Source: Clostridia bacterium (GTDB lineage Bacteria; Bacillota_A; Clostridia; Oscillospirales; CAG-382). Taken from it: 6,979 nt of DNA. Positions 1 to 4,772 of the stretch are shown here, piece by piece; positions within the stretch are counted from its first letter, which is position 1, and every line of letters begins with the position of its first letter. The position numbers and the translations under genes are program-made. The stretch spans positions 1-6,979 of the forward strand of contig JAFWWX010000095.1 in the NCBI GenBank assembly GCA_017517985.1, in the 5' to 3' direction. The notes under the pieces were generated by a model. It did not search any database. It worked only from the letters and a program-made list of their open reading frames with translations, and was not told where the DNA came from.

Positions 1-12
1 TTATGTATGTTG

Positions 13-57
13 AAAAAGATTAGCGACAGCTCGTAGTGCTTCTGTGAGAGCTGTCGC
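13..57 (-). terminator. Intrinsic terminator of the zinc-ribbon/SHOCT operon
   Basis: Positions 23-32 and 48-57 form a perfect 10-bp inverted repeat (arm GCGACAGCTC) with a 15-nt loop. Read on the minus strand, the hairpin is followed after four bases by five T's (plus-strand A's at 13-17). It lies about 30 bp beyond the stop codon of the 187-aa gene, so it most likely ends that operon. The offset between stem and T-run and the large loop make it less than ideal. Plus-strand use is also possible because the other side is T-rich. Confidence 0.75.
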
Positions 58-87
58 GTTTGGTTATTAATTATTTGCAGAACTATT

Positions 88-651
88 TTAGCTTAGAATA
101 GCTTCAATTTTTTGTGCTTTTTCTTCTTTTGTAATAAGTCCCATTTCTGCTTGCTGTTCAATTTTTCTTATTGCTTCGAAGTTATCAACCTTCTTTTTTG
201 CTATGGCAAGTTTAGTGTCGTACTCGTCCTGCGTGAGAAGGTCCATTCCTAGTGCTTTATCAAGTTTGCTCTTTTCTGCAAGATATTCTTCTTCTACCTG
301 CTGTTTTTCACGAAGAATATTTTTTGATTTTATTTCTTTTTCAAGTTCAATTATTTTATTTTCAAGTTCCTGTTTTTTTGCAATCTTCGGATCAATCAGC
401 TTTAATATATCAGATACATCTATTCCGGGCATATCGCCAGTTTCAGCCACATGTTCAACATATTTTCTTCCTATTTGAACATAGGAAGCGGAAAGCTCTT
501 GTTCAATTACATTTATCTGTGATTTAAGTGACACAAGTTCACCTTGCTCCTGAGCAGCTACGGTTGCACTTGAACCAACCTTTCCTGCTGTATTAAGTAC
601 ATTTCCTCCAATGTTAGAAGCTGTTTTTACTACTTTGTCAAAAAGTCCCAT
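88..651 (-). CDS. Coiled-coil protein with SHOCT-like C-terminal motifs, function unknown
   Basis: A 187-aa, probably cytoplasmic protein with no signal peptide or membrane segment. Residues 1-35 (MGLFDKVVKTASNIGG...) look like an amphipathic, Gly/Ala-containing helix. Residues about 36-70 and 88-127 are highly charged Lys/Glu helices, likely coiled coil, separated by a short Gly/Pro/Asp break (70-88). The end holds two similar helix-turn-helix units, about 127-154 (ALGMDLLTQDEYDTKLAIAK) and 160-186 (AEMGLITKEEKAQKIEAIL). Both have the form 'leader helix, hydrophobic + T + acidic E/D, helix' of SHOCT (short C-terminal) domains, often linked to oligomerisation or membrane-associated proteins. 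The start at 651 is preceded by AAAGGAG with 8-nt spacing. It lies 24 bp after the zinc-ribbon gene and is surely co-transcribed with it. I recognise the family from Clostridia only as an uncharacterised SHOCT-type protein. A scaffold or membrane-associated role is a guess. Confidence 0.85.
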   Translation of the reverse strand: MGLFDKVVKTASNIGGNVLNTAGKVGSSATVAAQEQGELVSLKSQINVIEQELSASYVQIGRKYVEHVAETGDMPGIDVSDILKLIDPKIAKKQELENKIIELEKEIKSKNILREKQQVEEEYLAEKSKLDKALGMDLLTQDEYDTKLAIAKKKVDNFEAIRKIEQQAEMGLITKEEKAQKIEAILS

Positions 652-675
652 TTTAAATCTCCTTTTATCTAATGA

Positions 676-1116
676 TTAAAATTTGTAGCCACAGGCTGTG
701 CATTTGTAGGTTTTTCCTAAGTCTCCTGCGCCGAGTATGCCGAAGACCCCTACCTTTACTACTTTTCCTATATTTGATATTTTATCAATCTTATGCGACT
801 TGCATATTGGGCAGGAAGCTCTGAATGAGTTGTTTTTATATTCATCCACCATAGCCTGCACTTCTTCACTTCTTTTGCGTTCTTTTTCCTGAATTATTTC
901 ATCACGACTATTGCCTGCATTTGCATTGTAATTTGTTCTCTGTCTTATTTCAGATTCAAACTTCTTCTTTGATTCAGGATTTACAAACATAAATCCATTT
1001 GGCGTAAGATATTCATCCGGAATCGGAAGAAGTGTCGTTTCGCAAGCAGGACATAATGCCTTTTTCGGATTTTTTTCTTTTCCTATATACGCACATTTTT
1101 CACAATACATTAGCAT
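676..1116 (-). CDS. Small protein with zinc-ribbon Cys pairs at both ends, function unknown
   Basis: A 146-aa protein. The N-terminus carries Cys pairs C5-x2-C8 and C22-x2-C25 (YCEKC...CPAC), enough for one treble-clef or ribbon zinc site. The middle (about 55-95) is a charged helix rich in Lys, Glu and Arg. The C-terminus carries C102-x2-C105 and C139-x2-C142 around a glycine-rich hydrophobic stretch (KVVKVGVFGILGAGDLGKTYKC). That is a recurrent arrangement in Firmicutes zinc-ribbon proteins, in which the hydrophobic stretch separates the two Cys knuckles. The start at 1116 is chosen because AGGAGG sits 6 nt upstream and the Cys motif begins right after it. A longer in-frame extension to 1173 lacks a well-spaced site, although a second AGGAGG occurs near a TTG/CTG at about 1170. 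It is the first gene of a two-gene operon. The region just upstream holds no convincing promoter, so transcription may come through the structured leader at 1253-1421. Possible roles (nucleic-acid or protein binding) are inference. Confidence 0.85.
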   Translation of the reverse strand: MLMYCEKCAYIGKEKNPKKALCPACETTLLPIPDEYLTPNGFMFVNPESKKKFESEIRQRTNYNANAGNSRDEIIQEKERKRSEEVQAMVDEYKNNSFRASCPICKSHKIDKISNIGKVVKVGVFGILGAGDLGKTYKCTACGYKF

Positions 1117-1200
1117 AAAAAACCTCCTAGTTTGTATACTTATTAGCATTCTTATTTGTTTCGGTGACAGCAAGCCTCCTTTTTACCGCAAATTTCAAAT

Positions 1201-1229
1201 AAAAAATGCGCCAACCGAAGCTGACGCAT
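1201..1229 (-). terminator. Strong intrinsic terminator with UUCG tetraloop, upstream of the zinc-ribbon gene
   Basis: On the minus strand the arms 1229-1220 and 1215-1206 pair over 10 bp (two G-U pairs). They close on C(UUCG)G, the extra-stable tetraloop, and run directly into six U's (plus-strand A's at 1201-1206). On the plus strand the same bases would form A-C mismatches and have no T-run, so direction is clear. It terminates transcription coming from the promoter at 1428-1455, about 85 bp before the zinc-ribbon start codon. It could be the end of a small RNA or an attenuator of the operon. Confidence 0.85.
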
Positions 1230-1252
1230 AAAAAACGCAAACTCCGATTGTC

Positions 1253-1421
1253 GCCAAACGAATCGTTTACAGAATGGGGAATTTTCTAATTGTCCACATT
1301 GTAAGAATTTGCATTTTTATCAAATTCAGTATGTGTACAATTAAAAAAGAGTATACCAACAAAAAGGTATACTTTCCCCTTGAAAAATACCCTTGTTTCT
1401 GTTTTATTCGATTCGTTTGGC
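1253..1421 (-). ncRNA. Candidate structured small RNA or leader, about 169 nt (to about 220 nt with terminator)
   Basis: Numbering the RNA from 1421, nearly all of it pairs. P1: 1421-1409 with 1265-1253, 13 perfect pairs (arm GCCAAACGAATCG), extendable by U-G and U-A outward. P2: 1402-1397 with 1274-1269 (ACAGAA/UUCUGU). P3: 1392-1382 with 1286-1276, 9 of 11 paired. Beyond it, hairpin P4: 1373-1366 with 1357-1350 (AGTATACC/GGTATACT). Hairpin P5: 1343-1337 with 1293-1287, then 1335-1331 with 1299-1295, then 1327-1321 with 1311-1305, loop of 9. A near-consensus promoter places the start at 1421 plus or minus 1, the first base of P1, and a strong terminator follows P1 by about 24 nt. There is no credible open reading frame. 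A closing stem at the very 5' end resembles 6S RNA in outline, but P4 on the 5' strand is not something I can match to that family. A cis-acting leader for the zinc-ribbon operon is the other reading. Pairing is seen in the sequence; identity is unknown. Confidence 0.65.
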
Positions 1422-1427
1422 AAGAAT

Positions 1428-1455
1428 ATTATATAACAAAACGCGTTGTTTTCAA
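1428..1455 (-). promoter_or_regulatory. Near-consensus SigA promoter for the structured RNA/leader
   Basis: Read on the minus strand: -35 TTGAAA (1455-1450), 16-bp spacer, -10 TATAAT (1433-1428). This gives a predicted start at about 1421-1422. It is the best housekeeping promoter in the window. The -35 lies in one arm of a 10-bp inverted repeat (TTTTCAAGGG at 1449-1458 against 1377-1386), the other arm being inside the transcribed region. Confidence 0.75.
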
Positions 1456-1529
1456 GGGATGTTTCATGTATGTTACAAAATGTTCATAAAGCGCAATTCT
1501 GACAAGGCAATATATAGTTTAATTTTCTA

Positions 1530-1558
1530 TTGCAAAAAAAGTCAAAGTGTGTTATTAT
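1530..1558 (+). promoter_or_regulatory. Likely SigA promoter for the TtcA-family gene
   Basis: TTGCAA at 1530-1535, 17-bp spacer, TATTAT at 1553-1558. The predicted start is about 1565, giving a 24-nt leader with the ribosome site AAGGAAG at 1578-1584 and ATG at 1589. The promoter is divergent from the one at 1428-1455, with about 75 bp between the two -35 boxes. Confidence 0.6.
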
Positions 1559-1588
1559 GGTATAAATAATAAAGATTAAGGAAGCAAT

Positions 1589-2380
1589 ATGAAATATACA
1601 GAAAATATCCGTCGTCTATTGAGCTACACCCGAAAAGCCGTGGACGATTACGAAATGATAAAGGAAAACGACAGAATCGCAGTTGGCGTGTCCGGAGGTA
1701 AGGACTCGCTGGCGCTTCTGTGCTCTCTCGCGGCGTTGCAGAGGTTTTACCCGAAGAAGTTTGAACTTCTTGCAATATACCTCGACTCCGGCTTTGACCA
1801 GGCGGGCTTTGTAGATAAGGAATACTGCGATGCTCAAAGACAGAAAATAAAAGACATTTGCGAAAATCTGGGCGTTGAGCTTGCCATTGTTGAAACACAG
1901 CTTGCACAGATTATATTTAATGTAAGAAAAGAGAAGAACCCATGCTCTCTTTGTGCAAGAATGAGAAGGGGCGCACTTCACGAGGCTGCAAAGTCGCATG
2001 GCTTTGATAAGCTTGCCCTCGGACACCACTTTGACGATGCCGTGGAAACCTTTATGATGAATCTTTTCAACGAGGGAAGAATAGGCTGTTTTTCACCGGT
2101 TACATACCTTGACAGACGAGATATAACAGTTATACGACCGCTGATATATGCACCGGAGAAGGATATACGCTATTTTGCAAATAAGTCAGAGCTCCCTGTA
2201 ACAGAAAGTCCCTGTCCTGCTGACAGAGATTCGGAAAGAAGCAGAATGGAAGATATACTGCGTGATTTCGGAAAGGAATATAAAGGGCTTAAATACCGTA
2301 TTTTTGGTGCAATGCAGAGAGGAAATGTAGACGGTTTCAAAGAGGTGGACTCTATGCCTATCTCGTCGGATGACACATAA
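1589..2380 (+). CDS. ttcA: TtcA-family tRNA thiolation protein (PP-loop ATPase with Fe-S cysteines)
   Basis: A 263-aa cytoplasmic enzyme of the PP-loop (N-type ATP pyrophosphatase) superfamily. It adenylates a tRNA cytosine and replaces its oxygen with sulfur, by family giving 2-thiocytidine at position 32. The PP-loop SGGKDS is at residues 35-40. CSLCARMRRGAL places C119 and C122 in the CxxC plus Arg-rich motif of TtcA. GHHFDD follows at 145-150. ESPCPADR gives C209, matching the third cluster-binding Cys of E. coli TtcA, and the following helix (RMEDILRDF) and FGAMQ also align with TtcA. TilS is less likely because there is no C-terminal TilS domain and the Cys set is that of TtcA. It is shorter than E. 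coli TtcA (311 aa), mainly at the ends. Start is supported by AAGGAAG 4 nt upstream. A dehydratase gene follows after 64 bp and is probably co-transcribed, though no functional link is evident. Family assignment is firm; the exact nucleotide modified in this organism is inferred. Confidence 0.88.
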   Translation: MKYTENIRRLLSYTRKAVDDYEMIKENDRIAVGVSGGKDSLALLCSLAALQRFYPKKFELLAIYLDSGFDQAGFVDKEYCDAQRQKIKDICENLGVELAIVETQLAQIIFNVRKEKNPCSLCARMRRGALHEAAKSHGFDKLALGHHFDDAVETFMMNLFNEGRIGCFSPVTYLDRRDITVIRPLIYAPEKDIRYFANKSELPVTESPCPADRDSERSRMEDILRDFGKEYKGLKYRIFGAMQRGNVDGFKEVDSMPISSDDT

Positions 2381-2444
2381 TAAAACAATAATTAAGATTA
2401 TGATATAGTCTTTCTGAACTAAAATATTTTATAAGGAATTTTAA

Positions 2445-3524
2445 ATGATACGATATTCTGATTTATTTGAAACTAAAAGGAAGCCAATATTTACAGCGGA
2501 AAATAAAGAATATTACAGAGATAAAACAATTCTTGTGACCGGTGGGGGAGGAAGCATAGGAGGAGAGCTTGTAAGGCACCTTGCCAACCTTTCGCCAAAA
2601 ACTGTTGTAATATTTGATATGTACGAGAATAATGCTTTTGAACTTTGTCAGGAGCTTTGTGCGGAATGTACCCTTGTTGATTTCAGAATAGAAATAGGGT
2701 CTGTTCTTGATAAGCGGCGTCTTGATGCTGTATTTTCAAAGTATAATCCGCAGGTTGTATTTCACGCTGCAGCTCATAAGCATGTATCGCTTATGGAGGA
2801 AAATCCCGCGCAGGCTGTAAAAAACAACTGCATAGGAACATTACATACTGCAGATTTTGCAGAAAAATACGGCTGTGAAAAGTTTGTTCTAATATCCTCT
2901 GATAAAGCGGTGAGACCCACCGGTGTTATGGGAGCAAGCAAGAGAATATGTGAAATGCTTGTGCTTCCGAGAACAAGTGAAAGGACAAAATACTGTGCTG
3001 TAAGGTTTGGAAATGTGTTTGCATCCCATGCAAGTGTTGTTCCGCTTTTTGAGAAGCAGATACTCTCCGGAAAATCGGTAACAATAACGGACAAGCGAAT
3101 GACAAGGTATTTTATAAGCCTTGACGATGCTGCACAGCTTCTTTTGTGTGCCGGTGTAATTGCAAAAAGCGGTGAATTGTTTGTGCTGGATATGGGAGAG
3201 CCGGTGAAGATATATGATATTGCTGAAAAAATGATGCGATACTTTGGCAAAGAGCCGGGAAAAGATATAGACATAAAAATTACGGGACTTCGGCCGGGAG
3301 AAAATCTCTATGAGGAATATCTTCTTTCCGATAAAGAAAAATACTCCAAAACGGCAAATGATATGATATACATTGAGAAGGGAAACGATTTAACAAGCGA
3401 GGATTCTGAAAAAATACGAGAAATCATTGAGTCGACACTTGCAGATGACAAGTGTGAAAAAGACGGGAGTATAATAAAGCGTGTTCTTTCACAGCTTATA
3501 CCTGATTATACGCCCGGAAATTGA
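2445..3524 (+). CDS. Soluble nucleotide-sugar 4,6-dehydratase, CapD/WbpM type (polysaccharide biosynthesis)
   Basis: A 359-aa short-chain dehydrogenase/reductase of the Polysacc_synt_2 family. Members convert UDP-GlcNAc to the 4-keto-6-deoxy sugar, the first step to bacillosamine- or fucosamine-type sugars in glycans. The Rossmann motif TGGGGSIGGE is at 32-41, HAAAHKHV at 107-114 and SSDKAVRPTGVMGASK at 151-166. Met162 occupies the usual catalytic Tyr position, giving the Ser-Met-Lys triad typical of WbpM/PglF/CapD rather than the Tyr form of PseB/FlaA1. The family C-terminal motif GLRPGENLYEE is at 281-291. The N-terminal membrane domain of full-length CapD/EpsC proteins (about 600 aa) is absent, so this is a soluble form. 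RFGNVFASHASVVP differs from the commoner RFGNVLGSRGSV in the substrate loop. ATG is preceded by AAGGAA with 6-nt spacing, and no good separate promoter is seen in the 64-bp gap after ttcA. No glycosyltransferase or other sugar gene is beside it, so its glycan is unknown. Confidence 0.88.
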   Translation: MIRYSDLFETKRKPIFTAENKEYYRDKTILVTGGGGSIGGELVRHLANLSPKTVVIFDMYENNAFELCQELCAECTLVDFRIEIGSVLDKRRLDAVFSKYNPQVVFHAAAHKHVSLMEENPAQAVKNNCIGTLHTADFAEKYGCEKFVLISSDKAVRPTGVMGASKRICEMLVLPRTSERTKYCAVRFGNVFASHASVVPLFEKQILSGKSVTITDKRMTRYFISLDDAAQLLLCAGVIAKSGELFVLDMGEPVKIYDIAEKMMRYFGKEPGKDIDIKITGLRPGENLYEEYLLSDKEKYSKTANDMIYIEKGNDLTSEDSEKIREIIESTLADDKCEKDGSIIKRVLSQLIPDYTPGN

Positions 3525-3540
3525 ATATAAAGTAAAAATG

Positions 3541-3573
3541 CGAGCCAAAAAGACAATTGGCTCGTGATTTTTT
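3541..3573 (+). terminator. Intrinsic terminator after the dehydratase gene
   Basis: Perfect 8-bp stem CGAGCCAA (3541-3548) / TTGGCTCG (3557-3564), 8-nt loop, then six T's at 3568-3573. It starts 17 bp after the stop codon. A five-A run at 3534-3538 on the other side would also give a T-run for minus-strand transcripts, but no such transcript is evident. Confidence 0.85.
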
Positions 3574-3747
3574 GTTTCCGTATCTTGGAATAATTTGCAA
3601 CAAATTTTTTGTTATACTCCTTCGAAAAACCTCCGCTAAATTTTTACATATCAGATATTTACTTCGGTTAAGACAGCTAATTTTATAATAAGACGGCTTG
3701 CTTTTTAAAACGAATGTCGGAGTTTGTAAGTTGTATGGGGAATTCTT
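3574..3747. other. AT-rich intergenic leader region, no gene seen
   Basis: No coding region is supported here; the in-frame extension of the next gene to 3698 has no ribosome site. Two isolated -10-like boxes occur: TGTTATACT (3610-3618, extended -10) and TATAAT (3684-3689). Neither has a convincing -35 at normal spacing. A short AT-rich inverted repeat, AACAAA/TTTGTT, spans 3599-3613. CCTCCGCT at 3630-3637 is exactly complementary to AGCGGAGG at 3781-3788, in the leader hairpin of the next gene. Confidence 0.4.
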
Positions 3748-3777
3748 TTGTCGGGAAAGTGTGCTTTCTCATATAAT
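3748..3777 (+). promoter_or_regulatory. Candidate promoter of the DUF11-like gene
   Basis: TTGTCG (3748-3753), 18-bp spacer and a perfect TATAAT (3772-3777). The predicted start is about 3784, the first base of the leader hairpin. The -10 region read as CATATAAT also resembles the CATACAAT box of the mother-cell sporulation factor SigE, but I see no SigE-type -35, so a housekeeping promoter is the simpler reading. Confidence 0.45.
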
Positions 3778-3783
3778 AATAGC

Positions 3784-3799
3784 GGAGGCAACAGCCTCC
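3784..3799 (+). promoter_or_regulatory. Leader stem-loop at the predicted 5' end of the DUF11-like mRNA
   Basis: GGAGGC (3784-3789) and GCCTCC (3794-3799) form a perfect GC-rich 6-bp stem with loop AACA. It lies 10 bp before the true ribosome site AAAGGAG (3810-3816) and coincides with the predicted transcript start. It has no T-run, so it is not a terminator. A 5'-terminal stem of this kind can protect an mRNA from decay; that role is inferred. Confidence 0.5.
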
Positions 3800-3823
3800 A
3801 ATATAAAACAAAGGAGTACCCAT

Positions 3824-4678
3824 ATGGCAGTATTCTACAATCAGGCAAACCTCAGCTATAACGGCGGTAATACCAATTCCAATATTGTCACCGGTGAGAT
3901 ACTTGAATCTCTTACGGTAACAAAGACCGCCATAAATCCGACCTACAGTGCCGGCGACACAGTCACCTACGCTGTTAATATATTAAACTCAGGAACAAGT
4001 GCAGTTACAGGGCTTACTGTTACCGATAATCTCGGTGAATACACCTCCGGAACAACAACAGTAACACCTCTGACCTATGTTACGGGAACAGTGAATTATT
4101 ATCAGAACGGCGTTCTTCAGCCGTCCCCTGCAGTCACATCGACATCTCCTCTTGTGCTTACGGGAATAAACGTACCTGCAGGCGGTAACACAACAATAAT
4201 CTATTCCGCAACAGCAAATGAAGGCGCTCCTCTTGCAGAAGGCTCAACTATCGTCAACACCGTTACAGTAGACGGAGAGAGTGTAACAGCTCCTGTTACA
4301 GCATCAGCCACCGTAACAGTTGTAACAGAGCCGGTTCTCACAATCTCCAAGGGCATAAATCCCACGGTAGTAACGGAGAACAGTCTTCTGAACTACACTT
4401 TCACAATCCAGAATCTTGGCAACAGAGCTGCTGTTACAACGGATAATCTTGTTGTTACCGATACCTTTGAGCCGGTGCTTGACAATATTACCGTTACAAT
4501 CAACGGACAGGTAGCAACAGAAGGAACAGACTACACCTATGACGAAGCAACCGGACTTTTCACAACCGTTGAAGGTGTGATAACAGTTCCTGCGGCAACC
4601 TTTACGCAGAATCCCACAACAGGCGAATGGACAGTAACCCCCGGCACGACAGTTATAGTTGTAACAGGTACTGTATAA
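3824..4678 (+). CDS. Protein with two DUF11-like beta domains, no signal peptide, function unknown
   Basis: A 284-aa protein. A short Asn/Tyr/Gly-rich N-terminus (MAVFYNQANLSYNGG, 1-24) leads into two beta-sandwich repeats, about 29-166 and 170-284. Each opens with a similar strand (LTVTKTAINPT; LTISKGINPT) followed by VTYAVNILNSG or LNYTFTIQNLG and LTVTDNL or LVVTDTF, the hallmark of DUF11 repeats. Thr and Val dominate. There is no Cys or His, only K34, K176 and R201 are basic, and 21 residues are acidic. DUF11 domains are usually on secreted or wall-anchored proteins, but I see no signal peptide, LPxTG motif or membrane anchor. The start is set by AAAGGAG at 3810-3816, 7 nt before ATG. It is a single-gene unit with its own promoter and leader hairpin, converging on jag. 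From memory, and uncertainly, DUF11 domains occur in spore-appendage proteins of a Clostridium, so a self-assembling surface or spore role is possible. Family is fairly sure; function unknown. Confidence 0.85.
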   Translation: MAVFYNQANLSYNGGNTNSNIVTGEILESLTVTKTAINPTYSAGDTVTYAVNILNSGTSAVTGLTVTDNLGEYTSGTTTVTPLTYVTGTVNYYQNGVLQPSPAVTSTSPLVLTGINVPAGGNTTIIYSATANEGAPLAEGSTIVNTVTVDGESVTAPVTASATVTVVTEPVLTISKGINPTVVTENSLLNYTFTIQNLGNRAAVTTDNLVVTDTFEPVLDNITVTINGQVATEGTDYTYDEATGLFTTVEGVITVPAATFTQNPTTGEWTVTPGTTVIVVTGTV

Positions 4679-4693
4679 ATATTCCGAATAGTC

Positions 4694-4741
4694 AAAAAGC
4701 CCGACGGCAACATATAAATGTTACCGCCGGGTACATTTTTT
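4694..4741. terminator. Bidirectional terminator between the DUF11-like gene and jag
   Basis: Arms 4700-4713 and 4718-4731 pair over 14 positions with a 4-nt loop. On the minus strand all 14 pairs form (two as G-U) and five T's follow after one base (plus-strand A's 4694-4698), a strong end for jag. On the plus strand two pairs become A-C mismatches and six T's (4736-4741) follow after four bases, a weaker end for the DUF11-like gene. The stem geometry suggests selection mainly for the jag direction. Confidence 0.85.
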
Positions 4742-4772
4742 ATAAATCAGTTGGAGTGTCCGTCCGTGTAGC

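Noticed and set aside
1117..1173. Longer N-terminus for the zinc-ribbon protein
   Set aside because: The extension covers the AGGAGG site of the ATG at 1116 and lacks a well-spaced site of its own.
1256..1268. Perfect palindrome AAACGAATCGTTT as a regulator operator
   Set aside because: It lies inside one P1 arm and is not repeated as a palindrome in the other; P1 pairing explains most of it.
1253..1421. The 13-bp inverted repeat bounding this segment as ends of a miniature transposon (MITE)
   Set aside because: No target-site duplication flanks it. The interior also pairs helix by helix, and promoter and terminator fit an RNA gene.
1274..1489. Plus-strand open frame of 71 codons
   Set aside because: It has no ribosome site, overlaps the structured RNA and its promoter on the other strand, and its composition is not protein-like.
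1456..1529. Short repeats such as ATGTT and TGTAtgtTACA between the divergent promoters as an operator
   Set aside because: Arms are only 4-5 bp in AT-rich DNA, too short to distinguish from chance.
1589..2380. Annotation as TilS (tRNA-Ile lysidine synthetase)
   Set aside because: The CxxC plus third Cys pattern and CSLCARMRRGAL motif are TtcA features, and the TilS C-terminal domains are missing.
2774..3274. 166-codon open frame on the minus strand
   Set aside because: It is a shadow of the dehydratase gene, with no ribosome site or recognisable domain.
3698..3823. 42-residue upstream extension of the DUF11-like protein as a signal peptide
   Set aside because: The extension lacks a ribosome site and signal-peptide layout and spans the predicted promoter and hairpin.
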